6,100 bases of DNA, from assembly GCA_030671915.1 (NCBI GenBank), contig DAOVHN010000162.1, positions 1 to 6,100 on the forward strand, in the 5' to 3' direction. Position numbers and translations under genes: made by a program. The notes beneath the pieces are model-generated. The model saw only the letters and a program-made list of their open reading frames with translations, had not been told where the DNA came from and ran no database searches. Origin of the DNA: Pseudomonadota bacterium. GTDB lineage: Bacteria; Pseudomonadota; Alphaproteobacteria; UBA8366; JADFVY01. Each line of letters opens with the position of its first letter. Within the stretch, counting starts at the first letter, position 1. Positions 1 to 6,100 of the stretch are shown here, piece by piece.

Positions 1-1224
1 ACCCTGTTGAGCGAGGTGGAGCCGGCCTCGACCGTGGCGCAGGAGGAAATTTTCGGCCCGGTTCTGGTGTCGATGACTTTCCGCACCCCGGCGGACGCGG
101 TCGCGCTGGCCAACAACACGCGCTATGGGCTGGCGGCCAGCGTCTGGTCGGAGAATATCAATCTGGCGCTGGACGTGGCGGCGAAGCTGCACTGCGGCGT
201 CGTCTGGGTCAATGCGACGAACCAGTTCGACGCGGCGGCCGGGTTCGGTGGCTGCCGCGAGTCCGGTTTCGGGCGCGAGGGTGGCCGCGAGGGCCTGTTC
301 GAATATGTGAAGCCCGATTACGTGAAAAGCTTCAAGCCGTATGCGCCGCTGAAGATGCCGAAGCCGGCCGGCGAACCGGCGGCCACCGCCATCGACCGGA
401 CGGCCAAGATGTATATCGGCGGCAAGCAGGCGCGCCCGGATGGTGGCAACAGCCTGCCCGTGCTCGATTCCAAAGGCCGGCTGATCGCCCATGTCGGCGA
501 GGGAAACCGCAAGGATATCCGCAACGCGGTGGAGGCGGCCCGCGCGGCGGCGTCCTGGGGCAACAGCAGCGGTCACCTGCGGGCGCAGATCCTGTATTAC
601 GTCGCCGAGAACCTGGCCGCGCGTAGCGACGAGTTCGCGGCCCGCGTCGCCGCCATGACCGGCAAGAGCGGCAAGGACGAGGTCGAGGCCTCGATCCGGC
701 GGCTGTTCACCTGGGCGGCCTGGGCCGACAAATACGATGGCGCGGTGCATGGCGTGCCGATCCGCGGCGTTGCCATGGCGATGCGCGAACCCGTCGGCAT
801 CGTCGGAATCTCCTGCCCGGGTCGCCTGCCGCTGCTGGGTTTCATTTCGCTGGTCGCGCCGGCCATCGCCATGGGCAACCGCGTGGTGGCGATCCCGTCG
901 CAAGCGCATCCGCTGGCCGCGACCGATTTCTACCAAGTGCTGGATACCTCGGATGTGCCGGGCGGCGTGGTCAATATCGTCACCGGCGACCGCGAGGCTC
1001 TGGCCCGCGTGCTGGCCGACCATGACGAGGTCGATGCGATCTGGCATTTCGGATCGGCCGCAAGCTGCGCCGATATCGAGCGCGCGTCCGCCGGCAACCT
1101 GAAACGGGCCTGGACCGATCATGGGCTGGACCGCGACTGGAACGACGCGTCGCAGGGCGAGGGTCATGAATTCCTGCGCCACGCAACGCATGTAAAGAAT
1201 GTCTGGATTCCCTTTGGGGAATAA
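1..1224 (+). CDS. Tandem-domain aldehyde dehydrogenase, ALDH16-like (5' end outside window)
   Basis: The reading frame is open from base 1, so the true start lies upstream; the TTG at 7 is not a start. Codons 1 to about 120 are the C-terminal end of a catalytic ALDH domain: EEIFGPV at 15-21, whose second Glu normally contacts the NAD ribose, then a YGLAA motif, GVVWVN, and a Gly-rich FGGCRESGFGREGG stretch. The catalytic Cys and Glu of this domain would lie off the left edge. After a Pro/Ala linker, a second ALDH-like domain begins near codon 131 and stops at codon 407. It keeps the PVGIVGIS...PLL core, GNRVV and a GSA remnant. The usual PWN is CPGR (272-275), the usual KPSE-type Lys is Ile298, and the protein ends before any catalytic-Cys region. 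A truncated, non-catalytic second domain is characteristic of ALDH16 proteins, which oxidise aldehydes to acids with NAD. It lies 63 nt upstream of a nucleoside transporter, which suggests disposal of an aldehyde from nucleoside breakdown. A tandem ALDH is secure; the ALDH16 label is recognition without alignment. Confidence 0.88.
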   Translation, partial: TLLSEVEPASTVAQEEIFGPVLVSMTFRTPADAVALANNTRYGLAASVWSENINLALDVAAKLHCGVVWVNATNQFDAAAGFGGCRESGFGREGGREGLFEYVKPDYVKSFKPYAPLKMPKPAGEPAATAIDRTAKMYIGGKQARPDGGNSLPVLDSKGRLIAHVGEGNRKDIRNAVEAARAAASWGNSSGHLRAQILYYVAENLAARSDEFAARVAAMTGKSGKDEVEASIRRLFTWAAWADKYDGAVHGVPIRGVAMAMREPVGIVGISCPGRLPLLGFISLVAPAIAMGNRVVAIPSQAHPLAATDFYQVLDTSDVPGGVVNIVTGDREALARVLADHDEVDAIWHFGSAASCADIERASAGNLKRAWTDHGLDRDWNDASQGEGHEFLRHATHVKNVWIPFGE

Positions 1225-1235
1225 AATTTAACCCC

Positions 1236-1254
1236 GCCCGGGACACGCCCGGGC
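1236..1254 (+). promoter_or_regulatory. Intergenic GC hairpin between ALDH and binding-protein genes
   Basis: A perfect 7-bp inverted repeat, GCCCGGG (1236-1242) and CCCGGGC (1248-1254), encloses a 5-nt ACACG loop. It starts 11 nt after the ALDH stop codon. The bases after it are AATGAAAACAC, with no run of T, so it is not a standard intrinsic terminator on the + strand. In transporter operons such hairpins often act as partial terminators or as stabilisers of the mRNA end, which would separate the expression of the abundant binding protein from the upstream enzyme. The fold is seen directly; its function is inference. Confidence 0.5.
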
Positions 1255-1277
1255 AATGAAAACACAAAACCAGGATA

Positions 1278-1283
1278 TGGAGG
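1278..1283 (+). promoter_or_regulatory. Ribosome binding site of the BMP-type binding protein
   Basis: TGGAGG lies 4 nt before the ATG at 1288. It is a strong Shine-Dalgarno match at slightly short spacing. It fixes the start at 1288, which also gives a complete Sec signal peptide immediately after the Met. Confidence 0.75.
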
Positions 1284-1287
1284 CATC

Positions 1288-2286
1288 ATGTTTCGTAAAA
1301 CTCTGATCACCATTGCCGGCGCCCTGTTGCTGACGGCCTCGGCCGCAAGCGCGGACGAGATCAAACCCGCCGTCGTGTTCGACATGGGAGGCAAGTTCGA
1401 CAAATCCTTTAACCAGGGTGTCAATGACGGTGTCGTAAAGTTCAACAAGGAAACCGGCATCGCCTATCGCGAGTTCGAGGTCACCAACGAGACCCAGCGC
1501 GAACAGGCGATCCGCAAGATGGCGCAGCGCGGCGCCGACCCGGTGCTGGGTGTCGGTTTCGCCCAGTCCCCGGCGATCGAGAAGGTCGCCAAGGAATTCC
1601 CGAACACCCGCTTCGCCATCATCGACGGGTTCGTCGAGGCGCCGAACGTGCAGGCCATTCTGTTCAACGAGCATGAGGGCTCGTTCCTGGTCGGCATGCT
1701 GGCCGCGATGGCGACCAAAACCGACAAGGTCGGCTTCGTCGGCGGCATGGATATTCCGCTGATCCGCCGCTTCGCCTGCGGCTATGAGCAGGGCGTCAAG
1801 CATGTCAATGCCAAGGCCGAGGTAATCCAGAACATGACCGGTTCGACCCCGTCGGCCTGGAACGATCCCGGCCGCGGCGCGGAGTTGACCCGCAGCCAGT
1901 TCGATCGCGGCGTGGACGTGGTCTACGCGGCGGCCGGCGGCACCGGCGTCGGCGTTTACCAGGCCGCGAAGGACGCGGGGAAGCTGGCCATCGGCGTCGA
2001 TTCCAACCAGAACTATATGCATCCGGGCACCATGCTGACCTCGATGCTCAAGCGCGTCGACGTGGCCGCCTACACCACCTTCATGGAAGCCAAGAACGGC
2101 ACCTGGAAGGGCGGCATCAAGGTTCTGGGGCTGGCCGAGGACGGCGTTGGCTGGGCGCTGGACGAGCATAATGCCGCGCTGATCACCGACGAGATGAAGA
2201 CCGCGGTCGAAGCGGCCCGCGCCGACATCATCGCCGGCAAGATCAAGGTCCATGACTACATGGCCGACAATAGCTGCACCTACTGA
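1288..2286 (+). CDS. BMP/PnrA-family nucleoside-binding protein of an ABC transporter, periplasmic
   Basis: This 332-residue protein captures substrate in the periplasm and hands it to the permeases encoded downstream. Residues 1-22 form a Sec signal peptide: basic FRK, a hydrophobic core, then ASA before Asp23. There is no lipobox Cys, so it should be a soluble periplasmic protein, unlike the lipoprotein PnrA/BmpA relatives of Gram-positives and spirochetes. The family signature near the N terminus is FDMGGKFDKSFNQG (31-44). Further family-like elements are IIDG (111-114), GFVGGMDIPLIRRF (149-162), AAAGGTGVG (214-222), GVDSNQ (236-241) and Lys255. By comparison with PnrA, Asp32, Phe41, Asp113, Asp238 and Lys255 are candidates for base and ribose contacts; this is an unaligned assignment. 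Length is normal for the family. The mature protein has exactly two cysteines, Cys164 and Cys330. A purine or pyrimidine nucleoside ligand is likely; which one cannot be read from the sequence. Confidence 0.93.
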   Translation: MFRKTLITIAGALLLTASAASADEIKPAVVFDMGGKFDKSFNQGVNDGVVKFNKETGIAYREFEVTNETQREQAIRKMAQRGADPVLGVGFAQSPAIEKVAKEFPNTRFAIIDGFVEAPNVQAILFNEHEGSFLVGMLAAMATKTDKVGFVGGMDIPLIRRFACGYEQGVKHVNAKAEVIQNMTGSTPSAWNDPGRGAELTRSQFDRGVDVVYAAAGGTGVGVYQAAKDAGKLAIGVDSNQNYMHPGTMLTSMLKRVDVAAYTTFMEAKNGTWKGGIKVLGLAEDGVGWALDEHNAALITDEMKTAVEAARADIIAGKIKVHDYMADNSCTY

Positions 2287-2305
2287 GCGGACTGTTCCTG
2301 GTGAC

Positions 2306-2311
2306 GGGAGG
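2306..2311 (+). promoter_or_regulatory. Ribosome binding site of the ABC ATPase gene
   Basis: GGGAGG sits 5 nt before the ATG at 2317 in the 30-nt gap after the binding-protein stop. It supports 2317 as the start over the in-frame GTG at 2335, although this leaves a low-complexity N-terminal tail of about 20 residues. Confidence 0.75.
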
Positions 2312-2316
2312 TCCGT

Positions 2317-3924
2317 ATGACGGAAGGTGAAACGGTGACCGGGGGCGGGGTGGCAGGCGCCGCGCCGTCCCCGCCGCCGGCTATCGAATTCAGGGACATC
2401 AGCAAGGCGTTTGGCCAGGTTCAGGCCAACCGCGCGGTAAGCCTTGGCGTCCCCAAGGGCGAAATTCACGGCATCGTCGGTGAGAACGGAGCCGGAAAAT
2501 CGACCCTGATGAGTATCCTGTACGGGGTTTACGAGGCGGATTCGGGTGAAGTCCTGGTGAACGGAAAGCCGGTCCGTATCCGCTCGTCCCGCGATGCCAT
2601 CGACTGCGGCATCGGCATGGTCCATCAGCATTTCATGCTGGTCGATAATTTCACCGTGCTGGAGAACGTCGTCCTCGGGGCGGAGGAAGGGGCGCTGATC
2701 GAATCCTCGATCGAAAAAGCGCGTGCCGAACTGGCCCGGCTGGAAGAGGAATACGATCTCCGGGTCGACCAGGATGCGGTGGCGGGCGACCTGCCGGTCG
2801 GCCAGCAGCAGCGCGTGGAAATCCTTAAAGCGCTGTTCCGCGGCGCCGAGGTGCTGGTGCTCGACGAGCCCACGGGCGTGCTCACCCCACAGGAAGCGAA
2901 ACAGCTGTTCCGTATTCTTGACGCGCTGAAGGAGCACGGCACGACCATCATCCTGATTACCCACAAGCTGCGCGAGATCATGGCGGTGACCAATTCCGTG
3001 TCGGTGATGCGCGGCGGCGAGATCGTGGCGGTGCGCCGCACGCAAGACACCAGCGAGGAAGAACTCGCCGAACTGATGGTCGGCCGGAAGGTCCGCACGG
3101 GCGAGCGCGGCGAGGCGCGCGAGGCCGGGGACGTGGCGTTGAAGGTAGGTGGCCTGACGGTCCGTGATGCACAGGATGTCGCGCGCGTCGACAATGTCAG
3201 TTTCGAGGTGAAGGCGGGAGAAATCGTCTGCATCGCCGGCGTATCCGGCAACGGGCAGAGTGAGCTGTTGCAGGCCCTGGCCGGGATTATGCCGCTGAAT
3301 AACGGCGAGTTCGAGGCCATGGGCCGCTCCTTTTCGCCAGACCATCCGGCCAATCCAAAACTCATGCGGGAGCTGGGTATCGCGCATGTCCCGGAAGATC
3401 GGATCAGGATGGGGCTCATTACGGATTTCGTGGCCTCCGAGTCCGCCATTCTGGGATATCAGCGCGATCCATCTTTCTTGAACCACATGCTTTACCGGAT
3501 GGATTATCTGTTCGGGCATTGCCGCAAACTGATGGAGAATTTCGACGTGCGGCCGCGCGACCCCAGTCTTCGGTCGGCCAATTTTTCCGGCGGCAACCAG
3601 CAGAAGCTGATTCTGGCGCGAGAGTTGGAGCGGCGCCCCGATATCCTGCTGGTCGGCCAGCCGACACGCGGCGTCGATATCGGCGCCATCGAGTTCATTC
3701 ACAGGCAACTGCGCGAATACCGCGACGCCGGATGCGCGATCCTGCTGGTCTCGGTGGAGCTGGACGAGGTCATGTCGCTCGCCGACCGGATCCTGGTGAT
3801 GTTCGAGGGCCGCATCGTCGGCGAGGTCGATGGCCGCACGGCCGACGAGCGCACGCTTGGCCTGATGATGGCCAACGCCCACGAGGGCGCCACCGACCGG
3901 GTTACGGAAGAGGCGCGGTTATGA
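2317..3924 (+). CDS. Double-domain ABC transporter ATPase for nucleoside uptake (NupO/RbsA-like)
   Basis: This 535-residue cytoplasmic protein powers import through the two permeases encoded next to it. It carries two nucleotide-binding domains in one chain, as in sugar (RbsA) and nucleoside (NupO/YufO) importers. Domain 1: Walker [10 protein letters not shown] (55-63), Q-loop VHQH, signature LPVGQQQ (159-165), Walker B LVLDEPT with Asp183 and Glu184, and switch His216. Domain 2: degenerate Walker [10 protein letters not shown] (308-316) without the GKS/T lysine, good signature FSGGNQQ (423-429), Walker [10 protein letters not shown] with Gln448 where the catalytic Glu would be, and Ser479 in place of the switch His. 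One composite ATP site (Walker motifs of domain 1 with the signature of domain 2) therefore looks intact and the other looks inactive, a pattern familiar in this family. Residues 2-21 are a Gly/Pro/Ala-rich tail before the first ABC strand. The stop overlaps the next start by 4 nt (ATGA), implying translational coupling. Confidence 0.95.
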   Translation: MTEGETVTGGGVAGAAPSPPPAIEFRDISKAFGQVQANRAVSLGVPKGEIHGIVGENGAGKSTLMSILYGVYEADSGEVLVNGKPVRIRSSRDAIDCGIGMVHQHFMLVDNFTVLENVVLGAEEGALIESSIEKARAELARLEEEYDLRVDQDAVAGDLPVGQQQRVEILKALFRGAEVLVLDEPTGVLTPQEAKQLFRILDALKEHGTTIILITHKLREIMAVTNSVSVMRGGEIVAVRRTQDTSEEELAELMVGRKVRTGERGEAREAGDVALKVGGLTVRDAQDVARVDNVSFEVKAGEIVCIAGVSGNGQSELLQALAGIMPLNNGEFEAMGRSFSPDHPANPKLMRELGIAHVPEDRIRMGLITDFVASESAILGYQRDPSFLNHMLYRMDYLFGHCRKLMENFDVRPRDPSLRSANFSGGNQQKLILARELERRPDILLVGQPTRGVDIGAIEFIHRQLREYRDAGCAILLVSVELDEVMSLADRILVMFEGRIVGEVDGRTADERTLGLMMANAHEGATDRVTEEARL

Positions 3925-5072
3925 GCTCCTCCGCGCCTTACGTGCCGCTGCCCCGCTGGGTCGATGTCGGCGTCCTGCCTGCGATCAATCTGTGCATGGC
4001 GCTGATCGCATCGGGACTGATCGTTCTGCTGGTCGGCGAAAACCCGCTGGAGGCCGTGCGATGGCTGTTGATCGGCGCCTTCGGTTATGAGGAGGCGCTG
4101 GGCTATACCCTCTATTACACGACCAATTTCATCTTTACCGGGCTGGCGGTGGCAGTCGCCTTCCATGCCGGCCTGTTCAATATCGGCGGCGAGGGGCAGG
4201 CCTATATCGGCGGATTGGGGGTGGGGCTGGCCTTTCTGGCTTTCGACTCGATCCTGCCGGGATGGCTGCTGGTGCCCATCGGCATCGTTGCGGCGGGGCT
4301 GTTCGGCGCGGGCTGGGCCTTCATCCCCGCCTGGCTGCAGGCCTATCGCGGCAGCCATATCGTTATCACCACCATCATGTTCAATTTCATCGCCTCGGCG
4401 CTGATGGTCTATCTACTGGTCAATGTCCTGATCATGCCGGGCCAGATGTCGCCCGAGACGCGGCCCTTCGCCGAGGCAGCCCTGCTGCCGCAGATGCACG
4501 AGGTGCTGGGCTGGTTCGGGATCGAGACGGCGCGCTCGCCGCTGAACCTGTCCCTGGTACTGGCGTTGCTGGCGTCGGTCGGGGTCTGGGCCTTCCTGTG
4601 GCGCACGCCGTGGGGCTACGAGCTGCGCGCCGCCGGGCAAAACCCGCGCGCCGCGGTCTATGCGGGCATTCGCACGCGCCGCCTGATCGTCACCACCATG
4701 TGCATTTCCGGCATGCTGGCCGGGCTGGTCGCGGTGAATGAGATCATGGGGGTGCAGCACCGGTTGATCCTGAACTTCACGGCTGGAACCGGCTTCGCCG
4801 GAATCGCGGTCGCCCTGATGGGGCGCAATCACCCCGTAGGCATCATCCTGGCGAGCTTCCTGTTCGGCGTGCTCTATCAGGGCGGCGCGGAGCTGGCCTT
4901 CGAACTGCCGCGCATCAGCCGCGAGATGACGACGGCAATCCAGGGGCTGATCATCCTGTTTTCCGGCGCCCTGGCCTACATGATGCGCGGCACGCTGGAG
5001 CGCGCCTGGCGGTGGTTGGCGCTGCGCTTCGGCGGCGTTGCGGTTCCGGCGGAGGGCGAAGACCATGGGTGA
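3921..5072 (+). CDS. ABC transporter permease, first nucleoside-type subunit (NupP-like, BPD_transp_2)
   Basis: This is a 383-residue inner-membrane subunit and one half of the transport channel. The start is the ATG at 3921, overlapping the ATPase stop by 4 nt with AGAGG at 3909-3913 ahead of it; the frame stays open further upstream but only inside the ATPase gene. Hydrophobic stretches suggest eight to ten membrane segments, roughly at residues 17-39, 67-84, 95-110, 113-137, 150-173, 209-227, 254-275, 291-318 (possibly two) and 338-354. Family motifs are FNIGGEGQAYIGG (86-98), the cytoplasmic loop GYELRAAGQNPRAAVYAGI (232-250) expected to dock on the ATPase, and MGRNHPVGI (300-308). The C-terminal tail is short and charged. 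It pairs with the following permease, which is a different paralogue of similar fold, so the channel is probably a heterodimer as in NupP/NupQ systems. Substrate specificity is inferred from the BMP neighbour. Confidence 0.93.
   Translation: MSSSAPYVPLPRWVDVGVLPAINLCMALIASGLIVLLVGENPLEAVRWLLIGAFGYEEALGYTLYYTTNFIFTGLAVAVAFHAGLFNIGGEGQAYIGGLGVGLAFLAFDSILPGWLLVPIGIVAAGLFGAGWAFIPAWLQAYRGSHIVITTIMFNFIASALMVYLLVNVLIMPGQMSPETRPFAEAALLPQMHEVLGWFGIETARSPLNLSLVLALLASVGVWAFLWRTPWGYELRAAGQNPRAAVYAGIRTRRLIVTTMCISGMLAGLVAVNEIMGVQHRLILNFTAGTGFAGIAVALMGRNHPVGIILASFLFGVLYQGGAELAFELPRISREMTTAIQGLIILFSGALAYMMRGTLERAWRWLALRFGGVAVPAEGEDHG
5051..5055 (+). promoter_or_regulatory. Ribosome binding site of the second permease
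   Basis: GGAGG lies 9 nt before the ATG at 5065, inside the last codons of the first permease. It decides the start of the second permease at 5065 rather than at the in-frame ATG at 5038, which has no comparable site and would add an arginine-rich stretch (MRFRRRAKT) before the membrane domain. Confidence 0.7.
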
Positions 5073-6039
5073 CGCCTTCCTCGCGGTCCTGCAGGTGGGG
5101 GATGCGACGCTGCGCGTGGCCACGCCACTGATCTTTTGCGCCATGGCGGGGCTGCTCTCGGAACGCTCGGGCGTTATCGACATCTCGCTGGAGGGCAAGC
5201 TGCTGGCCTCGGCCTTCGCCGCCGGCTGCATCGCGGCGATCACCGGGTCGGCCTGGCTGGCGCTGATGGCCGGTATCGCGGTGTCGGTCTCGCTGGCCGC
5301 AATTCATGCCTTCGCCTGCGTGACCCATCGCGGCAACCAGGTGGTCAGCGCGGTGGCGATCAATTTCATGGTCTCGGGCCTGACCGTGGTGCTGGGCAAC
5401 GCCTGGTTCCGGCAAGGCGGCCAGACCCCCAGCCTCGACGCAACCGCCCGCTTCATGCCGATCACGCTGCCGCTGGCCGATACGATCCGGCCGGTGCCAG
5501 TGCTGGGGCCGATTTATGCGGAACTGATCAGCGGCCATAACCTCCTCGTATATGTCGCGCTGGCCGCGGTGCCGCTTACCTGGTGGGTGGTCAACCGCAC
5601 GCGATTCGGCTTGCGCCTGCGCGCGGTCGGCGAAAATCCCCATGCGGTGGATACCGCCGGCATTTCCGTCACCTTGCTGCGCTATCGGGCGATCCTGATC
5701 GGCGGCGCACTGGTCGGGATCGGCGGCACCTATCTGGCGATCGCACAGAACGCTGCCTTCGGGCGCGAGATGTCGGCGGGGCAGGGTTATATCGCCTTGG
5801 CGGCCATGATCTTCGGCAAATGGCGGCCCTGGCAGGCGATGGGCGCCTGCCTGATGTTCGGCTTCCTGGATGCGGTCACGATCCGGCTGCAGGGCTACGA
5901 TATCCCCGGTATCGGCGAGATCCCGGTGCAGTTCATCCAGGCGCTGCCCTATGTGCTGACGGTGGTGCTGCTGGCCGGCTTCATCGGCACGGCGATGGCG
6001 CCAAAGGCCATCGGCGTGCCCTATGTGAAAGAGCGGTGA
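5065..6039 (+). CDS. ABC transporter permease, second nucleoside-type subunit (NupQ-like, BPD_transp_2)
   Basis: This 324-residue inner-membrane protein forms the second half of the channel. Starting at 5065 it overlaps the first permease by 8 nt, so the two are probably translationally coupled and made in equal amounts. Family motifs are GLLSERSGVIDISLEG (29-44), NQVVSAVAINF (91-101), the ATPase-docking loop GLRLRAVGENPHAVDTAGI (182-200), GQGYIALAAMIFGKWRP (239-255) and LPYVLT (294-299). Hydrophobic segments lie roughly at residues 15-31, 45-60, 63-85, 93-112, 160-177, 207-227, 241-251, 256-270 and 294-312. It is shorter than the first permease because it lacks that protein's longer N-terminal region. 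Length and motif order match NupQ/YufQ-type subunits. The stop at 6037-6039 is followed after 2 nt by the next gene's ATG. No frameshift or internal damage is seen. Confidence 0.94.
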   Translation: MGDAFLAVLQVGDATLRVATPLIFCAMAGLLSERSGVIDISLEGKLLASAFAAGCIAAITGSAWLALMAGIAVSVSLAAIHAFACVTHRGNQVVSAVAINFMVSGLTVVLGNAWFRQGGQTPSLDATARFMPITLPLADTIRPVPVLGPIYAELISGHNLLVYVALAAVPLTWWVVNRTRFGLRLRAVGENPHAVDTAGISVTLLRYRAILIGGALVGIGGTYLAIAQNAAFGREMSAGQGYIALAAMIFGKWRPWQAMGACLMFGFLDAVTIRLQGYDIPGIGEIPVQFIQALPYVLTVVLLAGFIGTAMAPKAIGVPYVKER

Positions 6040-6041
6040 GC

Positions 6042-6100
6042 ATGGACAAAGCGATGTTCGAATTGGCGCGCGAAGCCATGGCGAAGGCCCACGCGCCCTA
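6042..6100 (+). CDS. cdd: Probable cytidine deaminase, N-terminal fragment (3' end outside window)
   Basis: Only 19 full codons and two bases are visible: MDKAMFELAREAMAKAHAP, with a next codon beginning TA. The pattern of an amphipathic helix followed by A-(Y/H)-APY is how small homotetrameric cytidine deaminases begin (for example MAYAPYS in Bacillus Cdd), just before the substrate-binding region. The enzyme would hydrolyse cytidine or deoxycytidine to uridine or deoxyuridine in the cytoplasm. The zinc-binding HAE and PCxxC motifs would lie beyond the right edge and cannot be checked here. The gene starts 2 nt after the permease stop, so it belongs to the same operon, and a deaminase fits an importer of nucleosides. 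The upstream ribosome binding site is weak (AAAGAG at 6028-6033), consistent with coupling to the preceding gene. The identification rests on a short motif and on context. Confidence 0.68.
   Translation, partial: MDKAMFELAREAMAKAHAP

Noticed and set aside
1236..1260. Intrinsic terminator after the ALDH gene.
   Set aside because: The hairpin is strong but is followed by AATGAAAACAC rather than a T-run on the + strand, so a standard terminator cannot be claimed.
1219..1287. A sigma70-type promoter in the AT-rich AATAAAATTTAA stretch before the binding-protein gene.
   Set aside because: No pair of -35 and -10 elements at suitable spacing could be made out; the AT-rich patch alone is not enough.
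1228..3882. An 884-codon open frame on the minus strand, longer than any complete real gene in the window.
   Set aside because: It lies codon-on-codon opposite the binding-protein and ATPase genes, which share one frame. It stays open only because the sense codons TTA, CTA and TCA are avoided in this GC-rich genome. The translation is a compositional mix of His, Asp, Arg and Gly with no recognisable domain, while both sense genes have full family motifs.
3519..3920. A 134-codon upstream extension of the first permease frame.
   Set aside because: It overlaps the ATPase's second nucleotide-binding domain in another frame, is Arg/Pro-rich and non-membrane, and the ATG at 3921 has the expected 4-nt overlap and a ribosome binding site.
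5038..5064. Alternative ATG at 5038 for the second permease.
   Set aside because: It would add MRFRRRAKT and increase the overlap to 35 nt without a good ribosome binding site, whereas GGAGG is well placed for the ATG at 5065.
4413..5643. Two long overlapping minus-strand open frames opposite the permeases (4413-5243 and 4951-5643).
   Set aside because: Both are low-complexity shadows rich in Arg, Gln, His and Ala, opposite clear membrane-protein genes, with no domain signature of their own.

Overview
This GC-rich window reads entirely left to right and looks like the middle of a nucleoside uptake and breakdown operon from a Gram-negative bacterium, most likely an alphaproteobacterium. That guess rests on three things: codon usage strongly biased to G/C in the third position, a Sec-type periplasmic binding protein rather than a lipoprotein, and the type of genes present. 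Species cannot be told from the sequence.

Layout: (1) positions 1-1224 hold the 3' part of a tandem-domain aldehyde dehydrogenase resembling the ALDH16 type. The end of a catalytic ALDH domain is followed by a shortened second ALDH-like domain that has lost its catalytic residues. (2) Positions 1225-1287 are a 63-nt gap with a perfect 7-bp GC hairpin and a strong ribosome binding site. (3) 1288-2286 encodes a periplasmic BMP/PnrA-type nucleoside-binding protein. (4) 2317-3924 encodes a double-domain ABC ATPase. (5) 3921-5072 and 5065-6039 encode two different BPD_transp_2-type permeases, each overlapping the gene before it by a few bases. (6) From 6042 to the right edge is the first part of a probable cytidine deaminase. 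Coding density is very high; no gap without a gene exceeds 63 nt.

How the genes work together: the binding protein captures a nucleoside in the periplasm and delivers it to a heterodimeric permease driven by the double ATPase. A cytidine deaminase would then convert (deoxy)cytidine to (deoxy)uridine. The aldehyde dehydrogenase fits an aldehyde-detoxifying step, for example oxidation of the acetaldehyde released when deoxyribose 5-phosphate is split by DeoC; no deoC is visible here, so that link is inference from pathway knowledge.

I found no mobile element, CRISPR array, RNA gene or clearly novel system. The points most worth a second look are the degenerate second ALDH domain, the intergenic hairpin ahead of the binding-protein gene, the asymmetric ATPase sites, and the lone cysteine pair in the binding protein.
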